Below, piece by piece: positions 8,067 to 15,820 of a stretch of 47,659 nt of DNA. This DNA is from Bacteroidales bacterium (lineage in GTDB: Bacteria; Bacteroidota; Bacteroidia; Bacteroidales; UBA932), in the NCBI GenBank assembly GCA_017428035.1, contig JAFRRR010000001.1:1-47659 (forward strand). Reading direction: 5' to 3'. The notes beneath the pieces are model-generated. The model saw nothing but the letters and a program-made list of their open reading frames with translations. It searched no databases and was not told the DNA's origin. The first letter of the stretch is position 1. Each line of letters opens with the position of its first letter. The position numbers and the translations under genes are program-made.

Positions 8067-9269
8067 TTACCTCCACTTGATAACAAGCATATCGCCCCCG
8101 TCCACTGTGAAATTGCGGCTGCCGGGGCCTACTACAGAAGATTTTCCGTCACGGTCAATTACAGTGACATCTTCGCGGAAATCGGCCGTGACATTCACCT
8201 TCTCTTTCCATTCGGTGTTAACCACAACTATATATCGGGCATCGCCGTTTTCTATAAATGACACCAGCGCGGTGCGGTCCGAATCCAGAGATGCAACGGC
8301 CTGAGGCAGATCACCGGCCACCAGCGGAAGGCAGGCGAACGGAGTCAGATGGGTGAAGCGGGTCTTGACGACACTGCCGCCGGCAAACACCGCCTCGCGG
8401 CGCTTCATCTCCAGATTGGCCTCTTTAAGGACATTGTAGGCATCGGTCCACTGGGTGTTGTACATATGCGGAGCCCACGAAGTGCCGCCAAAATCGCGGA
8501 TGGTGAAATACTGAATTACCTGCGCGCCATAGGCCAGATGGGTATTCACCGTGAGGCGGACATTCTCCAGGTTGGGCTTGGCGTGCATATTGTTGGGGCC
8601 TTCGCGGTCTATCCAGCAGGTGGCGGCAAAGCCCCAGAAAGGGATGCCATATTTGCGGGTCACGGCCAGTACCGCCTCGTTGCACATATACCACCAGTTA
8701 ACGTTGCCATAGTCCATTGCCGGATAGCAGTCATACGAGAGCAACTGCAAGTTGCAGTCGCGGGCATAAGTCTCCACATAGTCGCGATAAAAATCTGTAC
8801 CAAGCGCACGGATAGAGCCCAGCGGATCCAGATTGATGTATACCGGATGCTCCGGGTCCAGCGCTTCTATGTGCTCTTTGATGCGTTTCAGGTCTGGAAT
8901 CCGATTGAGGCTTGGCTCATCGCAAATATGCCATCCATAGAGGGCGGGATGGCTCTTGAAACGAAGCACCAGGCTGTCTACCGCCTTGAAATCGACATCT
9001 TTGATATGTCTGTGGTCGGTGTAGGGCGCCAGCACAGCAAGTATCTTGATACCCGCTTCCCGGGCCAGGTCCATTTGGAGACCCGCACTTGACTGGTCCA
9101 TTTCCAGTGTGATCATATCCAGCCCGGCCTCTGCCAGACGCCGGAAATTCTCGGGTGTGGCGGCAGCATCCCTGAAACCGAGATAGCCCATCGCCATAAT
9201 CTTGTCCCTGGAGAAGGATGTGCCACAGAAGCACAGCAAAAGAGCCGTCAGGATGCAGAGTCTTTTCAT
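8067..9269 (-). CDS. TIM-barrel glycosidase-like protein, paralog B (no Ig domain, no lipid anchor)
   Basis: A 400-residue member of the same paralog family. After an ordinary signal peptide ('LCILTALLLCFCGTSFS') it goes straight into the barrel at 'DKIMAMGYLGFRDAAATPENF', with no coiled coil or Ig-like domain. Conserved motifs are 'YGWHICDEPS' (E118), 'LLSYDCYPAMDYG', 'PFWGFAATCWIDREGP' and 'QYFTIRDFGGTSWAP'. The C-terminal beta domain ends 'VDGGDMLVIKWR'. It is likely periplasmic or secreted, unlike the lipidated paralogs. The start is at 9269; an alternative ATG at 9275 overlaps the stop of the M15 peptidase gene as ATGA, so translational coupling is likely either way. Long in-frame extensions further upstream lie inside the peptidase gene and are not credible. 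Confidence 0.8.
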   Translation of the reverse strand: MKRLCILTALLLCFCGTSFSRDKIMAMGYLGFRDAAATPENFRRLAEAGLDMITLEMDQSSAGLQMDLAREAGIKILAVLAPYTDHRHIKDVDFKAVDSLVLRFKSHPALYGWHICDEPSLNRIPDLKRIKEHIEALDPEHPVYINLDPLGSIRALGTDFYRDYVETYARDCNLQLLSYDCYPAMDYGNVNWWYMCNEAVLAVTRKYGIPFWGFAATCWIDREGPNNMHAKPNLENVRLTVNTHLAYGAQVIQYFTIRDFGGTSWAPHMYNTQWTDAYNVLKEANLEMKRREAVFAGGSVVKTRFTHLTPFACLPLVAGDLPQAVASLDSDRTALVSFIENGDARYIVVVNTEWKEKVNVTADFREDVTVIDRDGKSSVVGPGSRNFTVDGGDMLVIKWR

Positions 9270-9271
9270 AA

Positions 9272-9973
9272 TCATTTTGCTTTTTCGAAATGCTGATAGT
9301 CTTGAGACGAACGCCAGGCACCGCCCCAACTCCATCCCCGGCGGGTAAAGGCCTTGTGGCAAACATCGCCGCTCTTGATATAATACGGACAATTTCGGGT
9401 GCGGTTGGCATATTTTACCCCTTCTGCCGGCTTTATTACAAACCCTCGCACATATGGATTGTACAGCGGGTTGATGTCCACCGCCAGGCCCCGGGCGTGC
9501 AGCGAGAGCTGCTTCATCCCCGGTTTAGTGCGGAAGTTGAAACAGGAGGTGTTGTTTGCCGCCATAGAGCGCAGGTCATCGGCGCCGAACTCATCTACCA
9601 GAAATATCTTTTCTATCGGATACTCTGCGGCATACAACTCCTTGAAGATGGCCAGCAGGTCGCTTGCGACCGCCTTGTTGCATATCATCTCCCCCGTCTG
9701 GGCCTGGCCGGAAAAGTTGCGGTGAAGCAGATGCAGCAGCCGCAAATCTTCGCGGGCAGTGGTGCAGCCGCGGCCAAAAGAGAGGCCTTCTATCCTGCCG
9801 AAAGTATCATCGTCTATCCCCTCTTCAAAGAAGAAATTGTCCTCGCCCAGCATTTGCAGCTGCACGGGCGACAATATGCTCCCGGCCGGCCAGTGAATCT
9901 TCACCTGGCCGGAAGCGAAAAGCGGTGCCAGGAGCACCGCAATCGTCGCTGCTATTTTTCCTGCCTTACGCAT
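9272..9973 (-). CDS. M15 family (VanY-like) metallopeptidase
   Basis: A 233-residue exported protein (signal peptide ending near 'APLFASG') with a zinc D,D-carboxypeptidase-type domain. The signature S-x-H-x(2)-G-x-A-x-D is present as 'SLHARGLAVDINPLYNP' (H159, D166), and the third zinc ligand is in 'DYQHFEK' (H228). 'NNTSCFNFR' near residues 140-148 matches the substrate-binding region usual in this family. M15 enzymes cut D-Ala-D-Ala or related peptidoglycan peptide bonds. Its 5' end overlaps the upstream lipoprotein gene by 22 bp and its 3' end touches paralog B, so it is an integral member of the array. A peptidase in a run of glycosidase-like genes is unusual. Confidence 0.88.
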   Translation of the reverse strand: MRKAGKIAATIAVLLAPLFASGQVKIHWPAGSILSPVQLQMLGEDNFFFEEGIDDDTFGRIEGLSFGRGCTTAREDLRLLHLLHRNFSGQAQTGEMICNKAVASDLLAIFKELYAAEYPIEKIFLVDEFGADDLRSMAANNTSCFNFRTKPGMKQLSLHARGLAVDINPLYNPYVRGFVIKPAEGVKYANRTRNCPYYIKSGDVCHKAFTRRGWSWGGAWRSSQDYQHFEKAK

Positions 9974-11076
9974 CTTACGGGATAGCAGCAGGCACGGGTG
10001 TCACCGTAGTAGTTGCGGGACTCCAGGCTGCCCTTGTATACCACGCTGCGGCTGCCGCCGTCGTCCCAGTAAATGAAACGGGCGGTAGAAGAGTTCCAGA
10101 GGGCGCAGCTTTCGCCCACGGGCATTGCGGGACGGTCCAGCCTGGGACCGGTGTAGATGCCGCCTGCAAAGGGGAAGAAGCACTTGATGTCATTGTCCCC
10201 GGTGAACAGGAAACCGCCTTCTACCTCTTCCAGCCTGTCGGCCACCTCAAAATCTATAAATGCATTGGCGGGAGCCACCACATAACCCACGGGACAGGGA
10301 TCGTAGATGGTCTTGGCCATATCCTTCAAAGGGTGGCAGTATGCGAAATCGGGATTGCCCCACAGGTTGTGGTTGGTATTGTCCTTATGCGTTACATACC
10401 AGTCAAATGCATCGTAGACGTCGGTCCAGGAAACGGGTTTGAGGGCCTGGCGGGGATGTTTCACGGCATACTCCAGGGATTTGTCCTTGTTGGTATACAT
10501 ACCCTTTGCCACAACTTCGCCGGGGAAGGGATCCTTGCGGCCCCACTGATAGTAGAGGCCATAGGTCTTGGCGCCGTCTGCCGGGTCTGCGCTGAGCGCG
10601 CCCAGATTGCGGTCCATAACCTTCCAGGAGATTTCGTCGCGGTTGGTGTACTTCACATCGGAAGGGGTCTCGGTGCACCAGATGTGCCAGCTCCAGAGAA
10701 CCTCTCCGGCATCGTCATACACGGCTATCTGGGCATTGCCGGCAAGGCCGTTGGCCCTGAAATATATCCTGTCGGTATCGAAAAGGACATCGCTCAGGAC
10801 ATTGTTCTGATTCAGGAGAATCTTTGCCGAAGCGGGACGGATGCCGGCCTTATCGGTGTGGAACTTGGCCCCGGGGATGATGCCTTTCTGGCCGTTGCCT
10901 ATGATGGTGGCGTCAAAGAAATAGTAGCCTGCGGCGGGCACGATGTAGCAGTTGGCAGTGCCGTTTGCGCTCAGGTTGGTAGAGACTGTTTTTACAGCAA
11001 GTTTCTTGGAACAGGAAACCATCGACAGCACCAGCGCCATCGAAACAATAGCAAATATTATCTTTTTCATATTCAT
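9952..11076 (-). CDS. Lipoprotein with FISUMP-like domain (short form)
   Basis: A 374-residue lipoprotein (lipobox 'SMVSC', Cys22) consisting almost wholly of the domain shared with the genes at 17422, 21202 and 36440. It opens with 'GTANCYIVPAAGYYFFDATIIGNG' near residue 39, then 'LWSWHIWC', 'DRNLGALSADPADG', 'YYQWGRKDPFPG', 'WGNPDF', 'KTIYDPCPVGYVVAPANAF' and a final 'CYPVRCVRQ'. The second half resembles the Fibrobacter succinogenes major paralogous domain. Unlike its relatives it lacks the DUF4988 and BACON parts, having only a short linker after the lipid anchor. Its function is unknown; a surface binding or structural role is plausible. It lies 3 bp after paralog C and overlaps the M15 gene. 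Confidence 0.75.
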   Translation of the reverse strand: MNMKKIIFAIVSMALVLSMVSCSKKLAVKTVSTNLSANGTANCYIVPAAGYYFFDATIIGNGQKGIIPGAKFHTDKAGIRPASAKILLNQNNVLSDVLFDTDRIYFRANGLAGNAQIAVYDDAGEVLWSWHIWCTETPSDVKYTNRDEISWKVMDRNLGALSADPADGAKTYGLYYQWGRKDPFPGEVVAKGMYTNKDKSLEYAVKHPRQALKPVSWTDVYDAFDWYVTHKDNTNHNLWGNPDFAYCHPLKDMAKTIYDPCPVGYVVAPANAFIDFEVADRLEEVEGGFLFTGDNDIKCFFPFAGGIYTGPRLDRPAMPVGESCALWNSSTARFIYWDDGGSRSVVYKGSLESRNYYGDTRACCYPVRCVRQEK

Positions 11077-11079
11077 CGA

Positions 11080-12567
11080 TTATCTGTATTTGATGACCAG
11101 CATATCACCATCGTCAATGATGAAATGCTTTTTGCCGGGTTGTTGTTCTGAATAATCTCCGTTACGGTCAATAGTGTATGCCATATCGGCAAACTCGACA
11201 TCCAGGGCAAAGTTCTGTTTGCAGCTGGAGTTTACCACGGCTATGTACTTTCCGCCCTGATTCTCGAAGAAGGACACCAAAGCCGTATTGCTGGTCTCCA
11301 GAGATACGATTTCCTCCGGCAGGTCGGACTTTATAAGGGGAAGGCAGCCCTGCGGAGTAAGATGGGTAAAGCAAGTCTTGGAGACCTTGCAATCATTAAA
11401 GAGATAGCCACGTTTGTGGACCTCTTTGTTGAATTCCTTGACAAGGTCGTACACCCAGGTGTATTTTCCATCCGATGTAAGCGGAGCTATGGAAGCCACT
11501 GCATAGGAACGGTACACAAAATACTGCACCACAGCAGCGCCGTATGCCAAATCGGTATAGACCTGCAGGCGCATATTCTCCATTGTGGGGAGCTGGCGTG
11601 CAGGGCGCTCGTAATCCATTCCGCAAGAAGCGGTGAAAGCCCAGAAGGGAATCTCGTGTTCGCGGGCGACACTTGCATTTGCTTCCAGGCATCTGTACCA
11701 GTCGTTCATAACGCTGCCGTCCTTCAGCACAGGATATTGGTCATAAGAGAGGATGTCCATACCCGTACCTTCTACCATCTTCTTTACATAATCGCGGTAG
11801 TAGTCGGTTTTAAGGGCACGGATGCTGGCGTGCGGGTGCAGGTTGACGTGGACGGGCTTCTCCGGCGCATACTGCTTGACCCACTCCCTGCGCTGCTTGA
11901 GCCAGGGTATCATATCCAGGCCGGGCTCGTCAAAAATGTGGACCATAAGGCAATTGGGGTCATCCTTTACCAACTCCAGCACACCGGGGTGCCAGGGATG
12001 ATGGAGGGTATACTTGAGGCCCGCGTTGCGGATCAGGTCCAGCTTGAAGCGGATGGTGGCCAGCATATCCTCGTCGGAAATCTTGCCGTCACCATCCATA
12101 TCCATAGCCTCGCCGCCCTCCAGAGTGATGATGGTGAAGCCGGCGTCAGCCGCCTTGTCATAATCTTCCTGAGTGGTATTGAACTCTGACAGACCGCCCC
12201 ATATCTGCAGGTTTGCCTTGGGCCTGGTGGCCTCGGTATAGGGGTCTTTAACCATAACATTCAGGCGGGCAAAGGCATCGTCCTCGCCGGGAATCACCGC
12301 GAATACCTTAAGGTCGGGCGCAGTAGCGGGATCGGGCGCAGTGACCTTGATGGAGCCGTGTCGGCCGCCATTGGGGATAACCTCTGCAGTCCAGCCGCCG
12401 GAAGTTTTGACATTCACTTTTCCTTCTTTGGGCAGCGTGTACTCAACCACTACGCTTTCTCCTGCGCTTACTGCATATCTCTGCTTGTCAAACTGTATCC
12501 TTCCCTGGCCAAAAGCGAGGGAAGTGAAGGCCAGCAGAGCCACAAACAACAATAACGGTCTCTTCAT
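11080..12567 (-). CDS. TIM-barrel glycosidase-like protein, paralog C with EF-hand loop
   Basis: A 495-residue exported protein. The signal peptide ends near 'LAFGQG' with no lipobox, so it is soluble rather than anchored. There is an Ig-like domain (about 24-107, 'SVVVEYTLPKEGKVNV', 'GSIKVTAPDPATAP'), then a barrel with 'VHIFDEPGLD' (E214), 'ILSYDQYPVLKDG', 'PFWAFTASCGMDYERP', 'QYFVYRSY', and the usual C-terminal beta domain ending 'DGDMLVIKYR'. Between the first barrel strands it carries 'DMDGDGKISDED' (about 156-167), a canonical EF-hand calcium loop absent from the other five paralogs. The QYF motif continues as 'RSYAVAS' instead of the GGT/SGT seen elsewhere, suggesting altered specificity. 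Gaps to neighbours are 1 and 3 bp. Confidence 0.8.
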   Translation of the reverse strand: MKRPLLLFVALLAFTSLAFGQGRIQFDKQRYAVSAGESVVVEYTLPKEGKVNVKTSGGWTAEVIPNGGRHGSIKVTAPDPATAPDLKVFAVIPGEDDAFARLNVMVKDPYTEATRPKANLQIWGGLSEFNTTQEDYDKAADAGFTIITLEGGEAMDMDGDGKISDEDMLATIRFKLDLIRNAGLKYTLHHPWHPGVLELVKDDPNCLMVHIFDEPGLDMIPWLKQRREWVKQYAPEKPVHVNLHPHASIRALKTDYYRDYVKKMVEGTGMDILSYDQYPVLKDGSVMNDWYRCLEANASVAREHEIPFWAFTASCGMDYERPARQLPTMENMRLQVYTDLAYGAAVVQYFVYRSYAVASIAPLTSDGKYTWVYDLVKEFNKEVHKRGYLFNDCKVSKTCFTHLTPQGCLPLIKSDLPEEIVSLETSNTALVSFFENQGGKYIAVVNSSCKQNFALDVEFADMAYTIDRNGDYSEQQPGKKHFIIDDGDMLVIKYR

Positions 12568-12568
12568 A

Positions 12569-13339
12569 CTATTTCTTTTTTTCCAATTCTATCCTGTACA
12601 TAGCGGGCCAGTACTTGCCCGTGATAAAAATCTCGCCGGTGGCAGGGTTCCAGGCAATGCCGTTAAGCACGTCGGTGCGGCGGGTGCGGCGCTCTTTGGG
12701 CAGCAGGCCGCGGCAGTCCACCACCCCCTCTACTTCGCCGGTGGAGGGATCTATGATCAGTATCTCGTCTTTAAGATAGACGTTTGCCCATATCTTGCCA
12801 TCTATATATTCCAGTTCGTTAAGGAAATTGACACTTTTGCCACCACTACGCACAGTGACGCTGCGCACAATGGTAAAGGTCTTGGGACTGACAAAATAGA
12901 GCTGGGCGCTGCCGTCGCTCATAATCAGCAGGTTGCCGTCTGTGGTAAGCCCCCACCCCTGGCGGTTGTTCACAAAAGAGCCGGTGCGCTCGAAAGTGTT
13001 TTTGTCATAGACAAAACAGGTCTTCTCGAGCCAGGTCAGCACGTAAATATCATTTGCTATCACGCAGCTGCCCTCGGCAAAGTATTTCTTCTCTATGTCG
13101 GCCCTGCGCACAGGCACGCCGTCTTCAAGATTGACTTCGCGCAGATTGGACTCGCCATACTGGCCGGCCGTCTCGTACAGCCTGCCTTCGTCAAAGAAAA
13201 GGCCCTGGGTATAGCTCAACGTATCGTGTGGATACTCCTGCTGCACCTTGAGCGTATAGCGCGCCACCTTCTCTTGCTGTGCGCAGGAGGAGGCCATAAG
13301 CATCAGCGCAAACCAAACCGTCAGTAACCTTTTGCTCAT
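12569..13339 (-). CDS. Glutaminyl-peptide cyclotransferase (plant/bacterial type), lipoprotein
   Basis: A 256-residue lipoprotein (lipobox 'MASSC', Cys19) with the five-bladed propeller typical of papaya-type glutaminyl cyclases. Signatures are 'SYTQGLFFDEGRLYETAGQYGESNL' (about 42-66), 'NELEYIDGKIWANVYLKDEILIIDP', 'VLNGIAWNPATGEIFITGKYWPAMYRIEL' at the C-terminus. The enzyme converts N-terminal Gln to pyroglutamate, which protects exported proteins from aminopeptidases and seals N-termini after signal cleavage. In Bacteroidetes such enzymes are periplasmic or inner-membrane lipoproteins. Here the gene sits 1 bp upstream of paralog C and 6 bp from the small lipoprotein gene, inside the array, which suggests its client could be an array product; paralog C, for example, may begin with Gln after signal cleavage ('FG|QGRIQF'). 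That last link is inference. Confidence 0.88.
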   Translation of the reverse strand: MSKRLLTVWFALMLMASSCAQQEKVARYTLKVQQEYPHDTLSYTQGLFFDEGRLYETAGQYGESNLREVNLEDGVPVRRADIEKKYFAEGSCVIANDIYVLTWLEKTCFVYDKNTFERTGSFVNNRQGWGLTTDGNLLIMSDGSAQLYFVSPKTFTIVRSVTVRSGGKSVNFLNELEYIDGKIWANVYLKDEILIIDPSTGEVEGVVDCRGLLPKERRTRRTDVLNGIAWNPATGEIFITGKYWPAMYRIELEKKK

Positions 13340-13345
13340 ACTGCA

Positions 13346-14191
13346 CTATTTTGTGGATTCCACAGCTATCGATGTCACCACGGCGCGGCCGTTGTCAGAG
13401 AGGAAAACCAACACCTCGGAGGTGCCGGCCGCATCGGGCGAATTGATTTCAATATAACCTTTGGAAGAGCTGGTGGCCGTTGCGGTGGCACTCCAGCCAT
13501 CCTTTGCATAAAGCAGTATTCTGGCGTTTTCACTGCCGCCCGCGATGGTATAGGTCACGCTGCGTCCCCCGCCCGCCGCCATAGTCAGGCTGGTGGCGCT
13601 GAGCGTGAGGGTAAGGTCGCGCAGCTTGGGGATGGTGATCCTGGCGCCGCCGGCCATCACTATAGTCACCGCTTCTTCACTGTCTATGATATTGTCCACC
13701 ACCGGAGTGCCTACTTCGCCCACGGCTTTCCAGGTTTTGCCGCCGTCAAGGGAAACCTCGATAATACCGGCGGTGATTCTGAATTCGGGAACGATGCCCG
13801 TGGTGCAGGCCTCAATCTTGTTTCCGGCATCGTCGGTGAGCCAGTCGCCGTTTACCATCCAGTAGTATTTGCCGCCTTCCTCGCCCACAGAAACGTTGGC
13901 CGGGGAGTTATATACGGTGACAGTCTGCTCCGGCTTGCCCTCTTCTTTGAAAGTGACGGTGTAGCCCACCACCTTGCCCCCTTCTGTGATCTGGGAGAAG
14001 GATGTAACCTGGGCGGCCTTCTGCAGGGCCTCCACAATCTTTCCCAGGGAAGCGACATTGTCGTTGACCCTGGAATTGGCGGTGACCAGCTCGTTTATCT
14101 GACGCTGCAGATCGGCTATCTCGCTGTCGTATTTATTGCAGGCGGCAAGGCAAAGGACCGCAGCTGCCGCCAAGAATACAAACCTTTTCAT
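13346..14191 (-). CDS. DUF4988 plus BACON-like lipoprotein, no C-terminal domain
   Basis: A 281-residue lipoprotein (lipobox 'CLAAC', Cys18). A coiled-coil stalk (about 20-60, heptads rich in I, L and V) leads to a DUF4988/PL29 N-terminal-like domain with 'YYWMVNGDWLTDDAGNKI' and 'PEFRITAGIIEVSLDGGKTW'. A BACON/Ig-like domain follows (about 195-280, 'LSATSLTMAAGGGRSVTYTIAGG', 'DGWSATATATSSSKGYIEI'). The Ig domain resembles those in the TIM-barrel paralogs. There is no catalytic or FISUMP-like part, so it may be a surface spacer or glycan-binding protein. Gaps are 2 bp to paralog D and 6 bp to the cyclase. Function is unknown. Confidence 0.72.
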   Translation of the reverse strand: MKRFVFLAAAAVLCLAACNKYDSEIADLQRQINELVTANSRVNDNVASLGKIVEALQKAAQVTSFSQITEGGKVVGYTVTFKEEGKPEQTVTVYNSPANVSVGEEGGKYYWMVNGDWLTDDAGNKIEACTTGIVPEFRITAGIIEVSLDGGKTWKAVGEVGTPVVDNIIDSEEAVTIVMAGGARITIPKLRDLTLTLSATSLTMAAGGGRSVTYTIAGGSENARILLYAKDGWSATATATSSSKGYIEINSPDAAGTSEVLVFLSDNGRAVVTSIAVESTK

Positions 14192-14193
14192 AA

Positions 14194-15819
14194 CTATCTG
14201 TATTTAAACACCATCATATCGCCTCCTTCCAAGTCGAAATAGGCTTCGGTACCACCCTGGTGCCCGGTGAAGACGCCGTCGTGATCGATGGAATATACCA
14301 AATCGTTGAACCGGGCGCGGATGCCGCAGTGGTTCTGCCAGCTGCCGTTGACCACAACTATATATTCATTGCCCTTGTTCTCTATGAACGAAACCATAGC
14401 TTCGCCGTCAATATTCATATCTGCGAACTGTGCAGGCAGTTCCCGGGGCGAGAAGGCAAGAACAAAAGAATCAAAAAAGCGGACGTTGCGCAGCTGCTTG
14501 ACGTTGCAGTCGGCAAACACGAAGCCTCGGTTGTGCATCTCGTGGCAGTATGTCTTGCAGTAGTCGTACATCGGGGTATATTTCACCACTTCGACCTTGG
14601 TGCCACCCACGATTCCGTCCTTCCACTCCCACGTTTGCAGCGGAGCCATATCGGTACCGGATGTGCTGCGATACACAAAGAACTGGTTCACTTGCGCGCC
14701 ATAGGCAAGGTTAAGATTGCACTGAAGACGGATGTTCTCGACGTTTGGATCTATCCTGTTGTTCTCACGGCAGCAGAGGGTGAATGCCCAGAATTTGAAG
14801 CCATATTTCTTGGACAAAGAATATACGGCATCAAGTGATCTTGGCCAAGAGGGATCAAGACCGTATGTATACACCGGATACTGGTCAAATGTTATGAACT
14901 TAAGATTCAATTCGGTTATCAGGGTCTCTACATATTCGTGATAACTTTCCACACCCAGCGCATCGACTGATGCACTTGCAGGATGGAGATTGACGTATAC
15001 GGGGTGCGCCGGATTGGGATCCAGTTCTTCAATTTTATTTTTTTCAATCCGCATCTGGTTTATAGCGTTCAGGTGCGGCTCGTCATAAATCTGATATCCT
15101 GCCAATGCAGGGTGATTCTTGGCCTCGTTGATTACCTCAGCAAGACTTGTGTTGGTATCGGGATGCCTGTAATAATCTCCAGCGACACCGTTGACAAACA
15201 AAACACCCTTCATACCATACTTGTGGGCCAGGTCCAGCTGCTCCTGCCAGTTATCCACCTGCTCTATAGTGAGCATATTCATACCGCACTCTGCCATCTT
15301 CTGGAAATGGTAGTCAGTTGCAAGGGAACGGTTCAGACAGTAATAGCCCATAGCCGCTACATCGGTGCGGGTAGCGTCTGTATAAGGGTCACGCACCATT
15401 AAGGGCAAAACAGCTGCAGTGGAGCGCCCGTCCTGGGCGGTCGCCGTGACCACAATATCACAGGGCGATGCCGGGTCGGGGGCAGTCACCACAATCTCGC
15501 CAGTCTTCTCGCCGGAGGCGCTTACAGTGGCGCTCCAACCATCTTTGGCTGTAACCTCAACAGTGGCGGGCGCAGACAGAGAATACTTCACAGTGACGCT
15601 GCCGGCGGCATCCACGCCATATCTGGCCTGATCAAAGATAAACACAAAAGCCTCATCGTCCGGGACATCTATCTCCTGCGCCGGGGGCACATCAATTGCA
15701 TCGGCATCCTTTTGCAGATTGTCCAGCTCTTCTTGAAGCTCATATATCTTGATTTCATCCTGCTTGTTGCAGGAGACGGCCATCATTACCGCCACTGCTA
15801 TGAGTATTATTCTCTTCAT
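14194..15819 (-). CDS. TIM-barrel glycosidase-like lipoprotein, paralog D
   Basis: A 541-residue lipoprotein (lipobox 'MAVSC', Cys17) with a coiled-coil stalk (about 20-45), an Ig-like domain (about 57-143) and a TIM barrel from about 150. Barrel motifs are 'GYQIYDEPHLN' (E247), 'FITFDQYPVYTYG', 'FWAFTLCCRENNRIDP' and 'NQFFVYRSTSGTDMAPL'. The C-terminal beta domain ends 'EGGDMMVFKYR'. The strand-7 and strand-8 motifs differ from paralogs A, B and E but match F, so D and F form a subgroup. A glycoside hydrolase role is inferred from fold and the DEP glutamate; the family is not identified. It lies 1 bp after paralog E and 2 bp before the 281-residue lipoprotein gene. Confidence 0.8.
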   Translation of the reverse strand: MKRIILIAVAVMMAVSCNKQDEIKIYELQEELDNLQKDADAIDVPPAQEIDVPDDEAFVFIFDQARYGVDAAGSVTVKYSLSAPATVEVTAKDGWSATVSASGEKTGEIVVTAPDPASPCDIVVTATAQDGRSTAAVLPLMVRDPYTDATRTDVAAMGYYCLNRSLATDYHFQKMAECGMNMLTIEQVDNWQEQLDLAHKYGMKGVLFVNGVAGDYYRHPDTNTSLAEVINEAKNHPALAGYQIYDEPHLNAINQMRIEKNKIEELDPNPAHPVYVNLHPASASVDALGVESYHEYVETLITELNLKFITFDQYPVYTYGLDPSWPRSLDAVYSLSKKYGFKFWAFTLCCRENNRIDPNVENIRLQCNLNLAYGAQVNQFFVYRSTSGTDMAPLQTWEWKDGIVGGTKVEVVKYTPMYDYCKTYCHEMHNRGFVFADCNVKQLRNVRFFDSFVLAFSPRELPAQFADMNIDGEAMVSFIENKGNEYIVVVNGSWQNHCGIRARFNDLVYSIDHDGVFTGHQGGTEAYFDLEGGDMMVFKYR

Positions 15820-15820
15820 C

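Noticed and set aside
8066..8086. Upstream ATG (8086) as start for paralog A
   Set aside because: It would overlap paralog B and add residues before an already complete signal peptide.
9664..11151. Plus-strand open frame of 495 codons, and similar long ones at 17992-19188 and 27584-28807
   Set aside because: Each lies opposite a gene with strong family motifs; the frames arise from GC-rich codon use and have no domain or promoter support.
12057..12103. Dockerin domain in paralog C
   Set aside because: Only one EF-hand loop is present; dockerins have two with a fixed spacing, and no cohesin was seen.
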